DNA of 38,911 nucleotides. Source: Pseudomonas sp. K2I15 (GTDB lineage: Bacteria; Pseudomonadota; Gammaproteobacteria; Pseudomonadales; Pseudomonadaceae). Below the pieces are notes generated by a model that searched no databases, was not told the DNA's origin, and saw only the letters and a list, made by a program, of their open reading frames with translations. The position numbers and the translations under genes are program-made. Shown piece after piece: positions 25,078 through 33,406 of this stretch; the first letter of the stretch is position 1, and each line of letters starts with the position of its first letter. The stretch covers positions 1 through 38,911 of the forward strand of contig NZ_NIXO01000057.1 of NCBI RefSeq assembly GCF_002204795.1, written 5' to 3'.

Positions 25078-25941
25078 TCAAATCACCGGATCCCAACGCT
25101 GCGACCAATCCTTTTCCGCCTCAACCACCGCCCGCAGCAAGCCCAACGCCTGCTGCAAAACCGCCGAGTCGCGCTCGCGGGAATACACCAGGTACGTCGG
25201 AAAGCTGAACTCCGGCGCCTTGGGCACCCGTTCCATCACGCCGCTGTCCAGGTAGCTCTGCACCACCCGCGTGCGGAAATACCCGGCGCCGCCATTTTCC
25301 AGGATGTACTGCAATGCCAGCGGCCCGAGATTGAAGCTGAGTGCGGCCCGGGCCTTGTCCGGCAGGGCGGCGTCGTGCTGCTGGCGAAAGCCCTGGCCCC
25401 AATCGATGTACACGTAGGGCTCGGGGCGGGCCGCCAGTTGCACCAAAATCAACTTCTCTTCCAGCACCTGTTCCACCTGCAACCCCGGCCAGTATTGCGG
25501 CTGGAACACCAGGGCGGCGTCCAGTACGCCCAGTTCCAGCTGGCGCAACAGGTGCTCGCCTTCGCGAATCTCTGTGCGCAAGGCATGGCCTGGGATGTGT
25601 TCACGCAAGGCCTGGGCCCAGCCGAGCATCAGCGGGTTGCACAGGCTGACTTCGCCACCGATGTGCAGCACGTTGCGGTAGCCGTCGGGTAACGGCAGGT
25701 CGCGGCGGGCGGCTTCCCAGGTTTGTACCAACTGGTTGGCGTACACCACGAACGCCTCGCCGTCCGGGGTCAGGCGGGCACCGGCGCGGTTGCGTATGAA
25801 CAGGGTGCTGCCCAGCTGGCTTTCGAGGTTTTTGACCCGGGCGGTGATTGCCGTCTGGGTGACGTGCAGCTTCTCGGCCGCCGCGGCGAGGCTGCCGCAG
25901 CGGGTGATTTCGAGGAAGGTGCGTGCCAGTTCGATGTCCAT
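25078..25941 (-). CDS. LysR-family regulator, HdfR-like
   Basis: A 287-residue LysR protein. The N-terminal winged helix is clear (MDIELARTFLEITRCGSLAAAAEKLHVTQTAITARVKNLE). The effector domain resembles HdfR-type members, in which a short YANQLVQTWEAARRDLPL linker is typical. Its target is unclear: the neighbour downstream is the LacI gene in the same direction, and upstream lies the 3' end of the amidase operon. It is therefore not divergent from any gene it might control. A collapsed REP element lies 61-86 nt upstream of its start. Coding-strand composition shifts from C/A-rich at the start to G/T-rich at the end. Confidence 0.88.
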   Translation of the reverse strand: MDIELARTFLEITRCGSLAAAAEKLHVTQTAITARVKNLESQLGSTLFIRNRAGARLTPDGEAFVVYANQLVQTWEAARRDLPLPDGYRNVLHIGGEVSLCNPLMLGWAQALREHIPGHALRTEIREGEHLLRQLELGVLDAALVFQPQYWPGLQVEQVLEEKLILVQLAARPEPYVYIDWGQGFRQQHDAALPDKARAALSFNLGPLALQYILENGGAGYFRTRVVQSYLDSGVMERVPKAPEFSFPTYLVYSRERDSAVLQQALGLLRAVVEAEKDWSQRWDPVI

Positions 25942-26001
25942 AAAGGCCCCTTGGATGATGGAGGCATTGTAGGGGCTGATGATTGGAATGCGGACAAAAA
26001 T

Positions 26002-26027
26002 GTGGGAGCGAGCAAGCCCGCTCCCAC
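26002..26027. repeat. Collapsed REP palindrome
   Basis: GTGGGAGCG, AGCAAGCC, CGCTCCCAC: the outer ends of a REP doublet joined directly, with the loop and inner halves missing. It looks like an internal-deletion relic of a REPIN between the amidase 3' end and the LysR start. Confidence 0.75.
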
Positions 26028-26040
26028 AGTTGATAGGATT

Positions 26041-27444
26041 TCAGTCCGGGGTTTTTGGGGCTTGCAGATGCTCGGTCGGGAAGGCCTTGGCATACGCCTG
26101 GCAAACCCTCAGCACCTGCTCGTCCGCAAACCGCGCGCCCACCACATGCAGCCCCACCGGCAACCCGTTCGCCGCCAACCCGCACGGCACCGACGCCGCC
26201 GGTTGTTGGGTCAAGTTGAAGGGGTAGGTAAACGGCGTCCATTCCATCCATTCCCCAAGCCCGGAACCCGGCGGCACGTTGTGCCCGGCCTCGAACGCGG
26301 TGATCGGCATCATCGGTGACACCAACACATCGTAATGTTCATGGAACGCCGCCATGCGCGCCACCAGGGCGGCCCGTGCTTCCAGGGCAGCGCTATAGTC
26401 GCTGAGGCTGATCTGCTCGCCCAGTTGCGCAATGCGCAGCAAACCCGGGTCCATCAGTTGTCTTTGCGCATCGCTCAACGGCCCGGCCAGCCTCGCCGCG
26501 CCGGCAAACCACAGGGTATTGAACACCTCCAGCGGGTCACTGAACCCCGGATCAATCTGTTCAACCTGCGCACCCAACTGCACCAAACCTTCGACTGCCT
26601 GGGCGACAACTTTGGCCACTTGCGGGTCTACATCCACGTAGCCAAAAGTCGGGCTGTAGGCGATACGCAGCCCTTTCAGATCAGCCCCGGCTTGCAGCCA
26701 TGGCGTGGTGCGCGGGGCGCCGATCAAGCCGTCCCGCGCGTCCGGCTGCGCGATGGTTTGCAGCATCAACACCGAGTCTTCCACGGTGCGGGTCATCGGC
26801 CCCAGGTGCGACAAAATGGTCATCGAGCTGGCCGGCCATTGCGGCACATAACCGAAGGTCGGCTTGATGCCAAAGGTGCCGGTGAAGGCGCAGGGAATCC
26901 GGATCGAGCCACCGGCATCGCTGCCCTGGTGCAGCACGCCCAGGTTCAACGCCGCCGCCGCACCGGCGCCACCGGACGAACCGCCAGCCGTCATGCGCGT
27001 GTCCCACGGGTTGCGAGTAATGCCATACAGCGGATTATCCGTGACGCCTTTCCAGCCGAATTCCGGCGTGGTGGTCTTGCCCAGCAGCACCGCGCCGGCC
27101 TTGCGCATGAAGGCCGAGAAGGGCGCATCCACGTCCCACCGGCCCTCGGCGGATGTGGTGCGCGAACCCTTGCGCGTCGGCATGCCGATGGTCTGTGTCA
27201 GGTCCTTGATGGACGCCGGCACACCGTCCAGCGCCCCGCACGGCTGGCCCTTGAGCCAGCGCTGTTCCGAGTCCCGGGCAGCCTTCAAGGCGCCTTCCGG
27301 GTCGACGTGGCAGTAGGCGTTGACCACCGGGTTGTAGCGCTCGATCCGCAGCAGTGCGTCTTCGGTGACGTCCACCGGCGACAGGCGTTTATCCCGGTAG
27401 TGAGCCAGCAATTCAACGGCCGTCAGGTTGGCGATATCGGTCAT
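26041..27444 (-). CDS. Amidase-signature-family hydrolase
   Basis: A 467-residue amidase. The Ser-cisSer-Lys triad is visible: K80 (ASIKDL), the serines at 156-157 (AGGSSGG) and nucleophile S180 (SDAGGSIRIP). It hydrolyses an amide to an acid and ammonia in the cytoplasm. It is the last gene of a minus-strand operon with an amidohydrolase and a branched-chain-type ABC importer. Its ATG overlaps the TGA of the amidohydrolase (ATGA), so the two are coupled and probably act one after the other on the imported compound. The substrate cannot be told from sequence, and GatA is unlikely because no GatB/GatC is present. Confidence 0.9.
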   Translation of the reverse strand: MTDIANLTAVELLAHYRDKRLSPVDVTEDALLRIERYNPVVNAYCHVDPEGALKAARDSEQRWLKGQPCGALDGVPASIKDLTQTIGMPTRKGSRTTSAEGRWDVDAPFSAFMRKAGAVLLGKTTTPEFGWKGVTDNPLYGITRNPWDTRMTAGGSSGGAGAAAALNLGVLHQGSDAGGSIRIPCAFTGTFGIKPTFGYVPQWPASSMTILSHLGPMTRTVEDSVLMLQTIAQPDARDGLIGAPRTTPWLQAGADLKGLRIAYSPTFGYVDVDPQVAKVVAQAVEGLVQLGAQVEQIDPGFSDPLEVFNTLWFAGAARLAGPLSDAQRQLMDPGLLRIAQLGEQISLSDYSAALEARAALVARMAAFHEHYDVLVSPMMPITAFEAGHNVPPGSGLGEWMEWTPFTYPFNLTQQPAASVPCGLAANGLPVGLHVVGARFADEQVLRVCQAYAKAFPTEHLQAPKTPD

Positions 27445-28712
27445 GCTGCTTTACCTCCTTGCGCCGCGTTGACCATGGCCCGCAGCAACACCGCGCAGCC
27501 CGCCGCCAGGTCATCCGGCGCGGCGTTTTCGATTTCGTTGTGGCTGATGCCGCCTTCGCACGGCACAAAAATCATCCCGGCCGGGCCCAGTTCGGCGACG
27601 AAAATCGCGTCATGCCCGGCGCCGCTGACGATGTCCATATGGCTCAGGCCCAGGGCGCTGGCGCCATCGCGCACGGCGTTGACGCAAGCGGGGTTGAAGT
27701 CCAGCGGCGGGAAGTCGGCGGTGGGCGTCAGTTCAAAGCTCAGGCCGTGTTGCTCTACGGTGGCTTCGATCACCTGGCGCACTTCGTCGACCATCGCTTG
27801 TAGCTTGTCGACGTGCAGGTGGCGCAGGTCGATGGTCATGTGCACCTGGCCGGGAATCACGTTGCGCGAGCCCGGGTGCAGGCTCAGGCAACCGACGGTG
27901 CCGCAGGCGTGGGGTTGTTGCTCGTGGGCGATGCGGTTCACCGCGCTGACCACTTGCGCCGCGCCCACCAGGGCGTCCTTGCGCAGGTGCATCGGCGTGG
28001 GCCCCGCATGGGCTTCGACGCCGGTGAGGGTCAGGTCGAACCACTTCTGGCCCAGGCAGCCCATGACCACGCCGATGGTGGTGGCCTGGTCTTCCAGCAC
28101 CGGGCCTTGTTCGATATGCGCCTCAAAATAGGCGCCCACCGGGTGGCCCAGCACGGCGCGGGAACCCGCGTAGCCAATGCGCTGCAGTTCGGCGCCCACC
28201 GACAGGCCTTGCTCGTCCTGTTTGTCGAGGGTTTCCTGCAGGTCGAACTTACCGGCGAACACCCCGGAACCCATCATGCACGGCGGGAAGCGCGAACCTT
28301 CCTCGTTGGTCCACACCACCACTTCAATCGGCGCTTCGGTCTCTATATTCAAATCGTTGAGGGTGCGGATCACTTCCAGGCCGGCCATCACGCCATAGCA
28401 GCCGTCGAACTTGCCGCCGGTAGGCTGGGTGTCGATATGGCTGCCGGTCATCACGGGCGCCAGTGCCGGATTACGCCCGGCGCGGCGGGCAAAGATATTG
28501 CCGATGGCGTCGACGCTGACGCTGCACTCGGCGGCCTCGCACCATTGCACAAACAGGTCGCGGGCCTGGCGGTCGAGGTCGGTGAGGGCCAGGCGGCACA
28601 CGCCGCCCTTGGGTGTGGCGCCCAGGCGGGCGAGGTCCATCAGCGATTGCCACAGGCGTTCGCGGTTGATCAGCGGGGCGTTGCTCTGCAGCGGTTGCGC
28701 AAAACTATTCAT
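27441..28712 (-). CDS. M20-family Zn amidohydrolase (allantoate/N-carbamoyl-amino-acid type)
   Basis: A 423-residue hydrolase of the allantoate amidohydrolase/beta-ureidopropionase/N-carbamoyl-L-amino-acid hydrolase group. Metal-site motifs are GSHIDTQPTGGKFDG, WTNEEGSRFPP, EAHIEQGPVLE and the late GISHNEIE. The dimerisation motif is GVEAHAGPTPM. It likely removes a carbamoyl or ureido group, releasing CO2 and ammonia. I chose the ATG at 28712 because GGAG precedes it; an in-frame GTG at 28733 would overlap the ATPase gene by 8 nt and has no better ribosome site. It is coupled to the amidase downstream. Confidence 0.88.
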   Translation of the reverse strand: MNSFAQPLQSNAPLINRERLWQSLMDLARLGATPKGGVCRLALTDLDRQARDLFVQWCEAAECSVSVDAIGNIFARRAGRNPALAPVMTGSHIDTQPTGGKFDGCYGVMAGLEVIRTLNDLNIETEAPIEVVVWTNEEGSRFPPCMMGSGVFAGKFDLQETLDKQDEQGLSVGAELQRIGYAGSRAVLGHPVGAYFEAHIEQGPVLEDQATTIGVVMGCLGQKWFDLTLTGVEAHAGPTPMHLRKDALVGAAQVVSAVNRIAHEQQPHACGTVGCLSLHPGSRNVIPGQVHMTIDLRHLHVDKLQAMVDEVRQVIEATVEQHGLSFELTPTADFPPLDFNPACVNAVRDGASALGLSHMDIVSGAGHDAIFVAELGPAGMIFVPCEGGISHNEIENAAPDDLAAGCAVLLRAMVNAAQGGKAA

Positions 28713-28725
28713 CAGCAGTCTCCGG

Positions 28726-29421
28726 TCAGGCACTCAGGGCCAAGTAACGGTTCTTGATCGTCGGGTCGGCGCGGAAGGCTTCGGCACTGCCTTCGTAAAC
28801 CACGCGGCCCTGTTCGAGGACGTAATGGCGGTCGGCGAGCTTGTCGCAGACCATCAGGTTCTGTTCCACCAACAACACCGGCAGGCCGTCTTCCTTGACC
28901 TTGCGCAGGATCTTCACCAACTCGTCGACGATCACCGGCGCGAGGCCTTCGGTGGGCTCGTCGAGGATCAGCAACTTGGGGTCGTTGAGCAGGGCGCGGG
29001 CGATGGCGAGCATCTGTTGCTCACCGCCAGACAGTGCGTGGCCGGCGTTTTTACGGCGCTCCTTCAAGCGCGGGAACATGCCGTACACGTCTTCCATCTG
29101 CCAGCGGCTGGTCTTGCGCACCGCGATGCGCAAATTTTCCTCAACCGTGAGCAGGCGGAAAATCCCGCGGTTCTCTGGCACCAGCGCCAGACCCTGGCGG
29201 GCGATTTCGAAGATTTTCTGCCCCACCAGCGGCTGGCCGTTGAAGTGGATCTGGCCCTGGCGCGGGCAGATGATCCCGAGGATGCTGCGCAGGGTGGTGG
29301 TCTTGCCGGCGCCGTTGCGCCCCAGCAGGGTCACCAGTTCGCCAGGGTTGACGGTCAGGGACACGCCTTCAAGGACGTGGCTCTTGTCGTAGTAGGAATG
29401 GATATTGTCGACGGTCAGCAT
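28726..29421 (-). CDS. Branched-chain-type ABC transporter ATPase, LivF-like
   Basis: A 231-residue ATPase. Walker A is GRNGAGKTT, the signature is LSGGEQQMLAIARAL, and Walker B is LLILDEPTEGLAP; the size and ending are typical for LivF. It pairs with the LivG-like ATPase to power the importer. The ATG shares one base with the upstream TGA. Given the downstream hydrolases, the imported substrate is likely an amide, ureido compound or amino acid derivative rather than leucine. Confidence 0.93.
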   Translation of the reverse strand: MLTVDNIHSYYDKSHVLEGVSLTVNPGELVTLLGRNGAGKTTTLRSILGIICPRQGQIHFNGQPLVGQKIFEIARQGLALVPENRGIFRLLTVEENLRIAVRKTSRWQMEDVYGMFPRLKERRKNAGHALSGGEQQMLAIARALLNDPKLLILDEPTEGLAPVIVDELVKILRKVKEDGLPVLLVEQNLMVCDKLADRHYVLEQGRVVYEGSAEAFRADPTIKNRYLALSA

Positions 29422-30170
29422 CAGGCGGCTTCTCCCAAATAGGCGGTGCGCACGCGCTCGTCGGCGCGCACGAATTCCGGTGTGCCTTCCACCAGGATCT
29501 GGCCGTGGCTCATCACGGTGATGCGTTGGCTGATGGACATGACGATGCTCATGTTGTGCTCGATCAACAGCACGGTGTGGTCACGGCCAAGGTCGCTGAT
29601 CAGTTGGGTCATGATCGGGATGTCGTCGATGCCCATGCCCGAGGTGGGTTCGTCGAGCATCAGCAGCTTGGGCTTGGAGCAGATCGACATGCCGACTTCC
29701 AGCACCCGCTGCTGGCCGTGGGACAACTCGCCGGCCAGGGTGTCGGCGCGGGCGGTGAGTTGCAGGCGCTCCAGCACCTGGTCGGCCATTTCCAGGTGTT
29801 CGCGCTTGCTGTCGACCCGGCGCCAGAAGTTCAGCGCCTTGGCACCGTCGCGGCCTTGGGCGGCCAGGCGCAGGTTCTCGCGCACGCTGAGGTTCTGGAA
29901 CAGGCTGGTGAGCTGGAACGAGCGGGCCATGCCCAGGCCGACGCGGCCGTGGGCCGGTTTGCGCATCAGGTTCTTGCCATCGAAATGAATCGCCCCGGCG
30001 GTGGCCTGGCGTTCGCCGGTCAGGCAGTGGAACAGGCTGGTCTTGCCCGCGCCGTTAGGGCCGATGATGGTGTGGATGGTACCGGCTTCCACCTTGAGGT
30101 TGACGCCGTTCACCGCGTGGAATGCGCCGTAGGCCAGTTCCAGGTTCTTGGTTTCCAACAGGATGCTCAT
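29421..30170 (-). CDS. Branched-chain-type ABC transporter ATPase, LivG-like
   Basis: A 249-residue ATPase. Walker A is GPNGAGKTSL, the signature is LSHGQQRVLEVGM and Walker B is LLMLDEPTSGM. Signature LSHGQQ with the MARSFQLTSLF segment is typical of LivG/UrtD relatives. The ATG at 30170 overlaps the permease TGA (ATGA). The frame further upstream reads into the permease gene and is not coding. Confidence 0.93.
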   Translation of the reverse strand: MSILLETKNLELAYGAFHAVNGVNLKVEAGTIHTIIGPNGAGKTSLFHCLTGERQATAGAIHFDGKNLMRKPAHGRVGLGMARSFQLTSLFQNLSVRENLRLAAQGRDGAKALNFWRRVDSKREHLEMADQVLERLQLTARADTLAGELSHGQQRVLEVGMSICSKPKLLMLDEPTSGMGIDDIPIMTQLISDLGRDHTVLLIEHNMSIVMSISQRITVMSHGQILVEGTPEFVRADERVRTAYLGEAA

Positions 30171-31177
30171 GACAGCTTCTCCTTGGTCACGATGTCGGCC
30201 TTGCGGCTGCCGCGCACACATTCGAACAGCGTCGACAACCCGCCCCACAAACCGCCACGCATAAAGATCACCACCAGGATCAGAATCACCCCCAGCAGCA
30301 TCAGCCAGCGCGGCCACAGGTCGGAGAGGAAGTCTCCCAGCAGCACGATGGAGCCGGCGCCCAGCAAGGAGCCGAACAGCGAGCCGGTGCCGCCGACGAT
30401 GGTCATGATCAGGATGTTCTCGGACATCGCCAGGTCGATATTCGACAGCGGTACAAAGTGCAGCAGCATCGCGTACAGCGCCCCGGCAATCCCGGTGACC
30501 GCACCGGATAACACGAACACCAGGATCTTGAAGTGGCGGGTGTCGTAGCCGATGGCCGAGGCCCGGGTTTCGTTTTCGCGGATCGCCATCAGCGTGCTGC
30601 CAAATGGCGAGGCGATCACCCGGCGCGCGCCGATAAAGATCAGCAGGAACAGCACCGCGACAAACCCGTAGAACGCGCGGGCATCGGTGAGGGACAACAG
30701 CACCGTGTCACCGATACGGATTTCCGGGCGCGGCACGCTGAGCAGGCCGTTGTCGCCGCCGGTCCAGTCGCTCAAGGTGTAGGCGACGAAGTAGGCCATT
30801 TGGCTGAAGGCCAGGGTCAGCATCACAAAGTAAATGCCGGTGCGACGGATCGCCAGGGCACCCACTAGAAATGCCAGGAAACCCCCGGCGACGGCGGCGC
30901 CCAGCAGTGCGCTGAACAGGCCGAGCTGCAGGTGAATCATCAGCAACGCCGCGCAGTAGGCACCGGCTCCGAAGAAGATGCCTTGGCCGAATGACAACAG
31001 TCCGGTGTAACCCAGCAGGAGGTTGCAGGCGAGGGCGGCCATGGCAAAGATCAGGATCTCGGTGGCCAGGGTCGCCGAGGGGAGAATCAACGGTAAGCCG
31101 ATCAATACCGCCAGCACCAACAGCAGCATGTAGCGCGATTGGGTCTTGGCGAACGGCAGGGGGTTTTTCTCGCTCAT
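30167..31177 (-). CDS. Branched-chain-type ABC permease, LivM-like
   Basis: A 336-residue inner-membrane permease with about eight to ten helices. Family motifs are LGYTGLLSFGQGIFFGAGAYCAALL, AIRENETRASAIGYDTRHFKILVFVLSGAVTGIAGALYA and GGTGSLFGSLLGA. It forms the translocation pore with the LivH-like permease, whose stop lies 1 nt before this start. The last residues are basic and cytoplasmic. Confidence 0.92.
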   Translation of the reverse strand: MSEKNPLPFAKTQSRYMLLLVLAVLIGLPLILPSATLATEILIFAMAALACNLLLGYTGLLSFGQGIFFGAGAYCAALLMIHLQLGLFSALLGAAVAGGFLAFLVGALAIRRTGIYFVMLTLAFSQMAYFVAYTLSDWTGGDNGLLSVPRPEIRIGDTVLLSLTDARAFYGFVAVLFLLIFIGARRVIASPFGSTLMAIRENETRASAIGYDTRHFKILVFVLSGAVTGIAGALYAMLLHFVPLSNIDLAMSENILIMTIVGGTGSLFGSLLGAGSIVLLGDFLSDLWPRWLMLLGVILILVVIFMRGGLWGGLSTLFECVRGSRKADIVTKEKLS

Positions 31178-31178
31178 G

Positions 31179-32039
31179 TCAGGCTCTCCCGAACAGGCCG
31201 TAAGGACGTACCAGAATCACCACGGCCATTGCGCCGTAGATCATCAGGCTCGCGCCCTGGGGCCAAAGTGTGGTCATCAGGCTTTGCACCACGCCGACCA
31301 GCAGGCCGCCGACCAGTGCGCCGCTGAAGGAACCCATGCCGCCGATCACCACCACCACGAAGGCCACACCGAGAATTTCCGGTCCGACAAAGGGTTGGGC
31401 GCCGCGCAACGGGGCGAACAGCACACCGGCCATCCCGGCCAGGCCCACGCCGAGGGCGAAGGTCATGGAGAACAGGCGGAAGATGTTGGTGCCCAGCAGG
31501 GACACGGTTTCGGTGCTTTCACTGCCGGCCCGCACCAGGGCGCCGAAGCGCGTACGTTCCAGCAGCAACCACAGTCCCAGGCCCACCAGCCCGGAGAATA
31601 CGATCAGGAACAGGCGGTAGTAGGGATAGACGAAATCGCCGACCACCAGCACCCCGCGCAGCAACTCCGGCACGGCGACGCTTTTACCCACCGGGCCCCA
31701 GATCATCACGCTGGCTTCCTGGATAATCAGGGCTATCCCCAAGGTCACCAGAATCTGGAACATGTGCGGCAAGTGATAAATCCGCTGGATCAATAATCGC
31801 TCGATCACCCACGCCAGCGCGGCCACCACCAGCGGCGCGATCAGCAGCGCCAGCCAGAAGCTGCCGGTGAGGCTGACGGCGGTGTAGCAGATGTAGGCAC
31901 CCAGCAGGAAAAATGCACCGTGGGCGAAGTTGACGAAGTTCAGCAGGCCGAAAATGATCGTCAATCCGACCGCGATCAGGAAGTAAATCATCCCAAGGCC
32001 CAGGCCATTGAGAATCTGGAACAGGTAAAGATTAAGCAT
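31179..32039 (-). CDS. Branched-chain-type ABC permease, LivH-like
   Basis: A 286-residue permease with about eight membrane helices. Family motifs are GLGMIYFLIAVGLTIIFGLLNFVNFAHGAFFLLGAY and GMAGVLFAPLRGAQPFVGPEILGVAFVVVVIGGMGSFSGALVGGL. It forms the heterodimeric channel with LivM. It is the first gene after the binding protein, separated by 67 nt that contain a stem-loop. Confidence 0.92.
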   Translation of the reverse strand: MLNLYLFQILNGLGLGMIYFLIAVGLTIIFGLLNFVNFAHGAFFLLGAYICYTAVSLTGSFWLALLIAPLVVAALAWVIERLLIQRIYHLPHMFQILVTLGIALIIQEASVMIWGPVGKSVAVPELLRGVLVVGDFVYPYYRLFLIVFSGLVGLGLWLLLERTRFGALVRAGSESTETVSLLGTNIFRLFSMTFALGVGLAGMAGVLFAPLRGAQPFVGPEILGVAFVVVVIGGMGSFSGALVGGLLVGVVQSLMTTLWPQGASLMIYGAMAVVILVRPYGLFGRA

Positions 32040-32058
32040 GCAGGAACCCTCGGCAGGC

Positions 32059-32074
32059 GGCCGCGTGAGCGGCC
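32059..32074 (-). other. Intercistronic hairpin after the binding-protein gene
   Basis: GGCCGC and GCGGCC form a perfect 6-bp stem around a 4-nt loop in the gap between the binding protein and the LivH-like gene. It has no T tract, so a role in mRNA stability or partial termination is more likely than full termination. Confidence 0.45.
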
Positions 32075-32106
32075 CTGCGCTGTGTCACCAGTAGATTTTC
32101 AGCGGA

Positions 32107-33309
32107 TCAGCCGAGCACGCAGCCCGTGGCTTCCACCGGCGGGAACGACTGGCCGGAGCTGAGCACCTTGGCCAGGTCATCCTTGTCGGCCATGTCGGCG
32201 GCGGCCTTGCCCACCATCAGGTAGTAATCCTTGATCACCTGGTGGTCGCCGGCGCGGATCGATTCCTTGCCGGTAGGGCCTTCGTAGCTCAGGCCCTGCA
32301 TGGCCTTGGCCACGGTCGGCCCGTCGAAACTGCCGGTGGAAATGATGGTTTCCAGCATCACCTTGGTGCTGATGTAGTCAGCGGCCAGCGGGTAGGTGGG
32401 GTTGATGCCGTATTTGGCCTTGGTCAGTTTCACCAGGTCGCGGTTGAGCGGGGTGTCGACCTGATGCCAGTACTGCGCGCCGAGGTACACGCCTTCCAGC
32501 ACGTCACTGCCCAGTTCCTGGAACTGGTCGAGGCCGGCGGACCACACCAGCAGCACTTTCATGCGCTCCTTGATGCCGAAATTCACCGCCTGGCGCAGGG
32601 TGTTGGACGACTGGCTGCCGAAGTTCAGCAGCACCAGCACGTCGGGTTTGGCGGCGATCGCATTGGTCAGGTAGCCGGAGAATTCCTGCTCCTGCAGCGA
32701 GTGGTAGCTGTTGCCGGCGTGTTCCAGGCCATGTTCGGCCAGCACCGATTTGGCCCCTTCGAGCAGGGCTTCGCCGAACACGTATTGCGGGGTGATGGTG
32801 TACCAGCGCTTGGCGTCGGGCAGCAGTTTGATCAGCGGCACGATGGTCTCGCGGATCGCGCCGTAGGTGGGTACCGACCAGCGGAAGGTGGCGCTGTTGC
32901 AGTCCTTGCCGGTGACTTCATCGGCGCCCACCGGGGTCATGAATACACCGCCGGCCTTGCTCACTTCCTTGGCCACCGCGAGTGCCGAAGACGACAGGGT
33001 GCAGCCCTGGAAGAAGCGTGCGCCATCCTGCTGGATCGCTTCCTGGACCTTGCGCACGGCTTTGCCGGCGTTGCCTTCGGTGTCGATCACCTTGTAGTTC
33101 AGCGGGCGCCCGAGCAGCTCGGGGTGTTGTTCCACCGCGAGGCGTGAACCCATGTCGGCAAATTTGCCATAGCTGGCAAAGGCGCCAGACATGGACTTGA
33201 GGCCGTAAAAGGTAAAGGGCTCGGCGGCGAATGCCGAGCGTACACCCAGCGGGAGGCTGAGGGCGGTCGCAAAGGTGAGACTGGCTTTCAACAACGTACG
33301 ACGCTGCAT
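32107..33309 (-). CDS. Branched-chain-type substrate-binding protein, Tat-like signal
   Basis: A 400-residue periplasmic binding protein of the LivK/AmiC class (GLKSMSGAFASYGKFADMGSRLAVEQ, YKVIDTEGNAGKAVRKVQEAI). The N-terminus MQRRTLLKAS followed by a moderately hydrophobic stretch ending SAFA resembles a twin-arginine signal (RR at 3-4). Folded export via Tat is possible, though Sec export cannot be excluded. It captures the substrate of the LivHMGF-like importer. I chose the ATG at 33309: AGGGAG precedes it and it begins the signal peptide, and sequence upstream in frame has no family character. Confidence 0.9.
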   Translation of the reverse strand: MQRRTLLKASLTFATALSLPLGVRSAFAAEPFTFYGLKSMSGAFASYGKFADMGSRLAVEQHPELLGRPLNYKVIDTEGNAGKAVRKVQEAIQQDGARFFQGCTLSSSALAVAKEVSKAGGVFMTPVGADEVTGKDCNSATFRWSVPTYGAIRETIVPLIKLLPDAKRWYTITPQYVFGEALLEGAKSVLAEHGLEHAGNSYHSLQEQEFSGYLTNAIAAKPDVLVLLNFGSQSSNTLRQAVNFGIKERMKVLLVWSAGLDQFQELGSDVLEGVYLGAQYWHQVDTPLNRDLVKLTKAKYGINPTYPLAADYISTKVMLETIISTGSFDGPTVAKAMQGLSYEGPTGKESIRAGDHQVIKDYYLMVGKAAADMADKDDLAKVLSSGQSFPPVEATGCVLG

Positions 33310-33367
33310 GGGGTGACTCCCTGGATTAGTTATTGGCAGGAGTGGCAATGGCGATACGGTGGAGCAC

Positions 33368-33387
33368 GGCCTGTGGGCAGGCCTTTT
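33368..33387 (+). other. Hairpin with T tract between regulator and binding-protein genes
   Basis: GGCCTG, TGGG, CAGGCC, then TTTT reads as a small terminator on the plus strand only. No plus-strand gene precedes it, and on the minus strand the T tract becomes an upstream A tract. It may weaken antisense transcription or be a structured leader of the minus-strand operon. Confidence 0.35.
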
Positions 33388-33406
33388 ATTGGGGTTTATG
33401 GAGGTG

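Noticed and set aside
33368..33387. Full terminator for the GntR gene
   Set aside because: The T tract is on the plus strand, so it has the wrong polarity for the minus-strand regulator gene. It is kept only as a hairpin of uncertain role.
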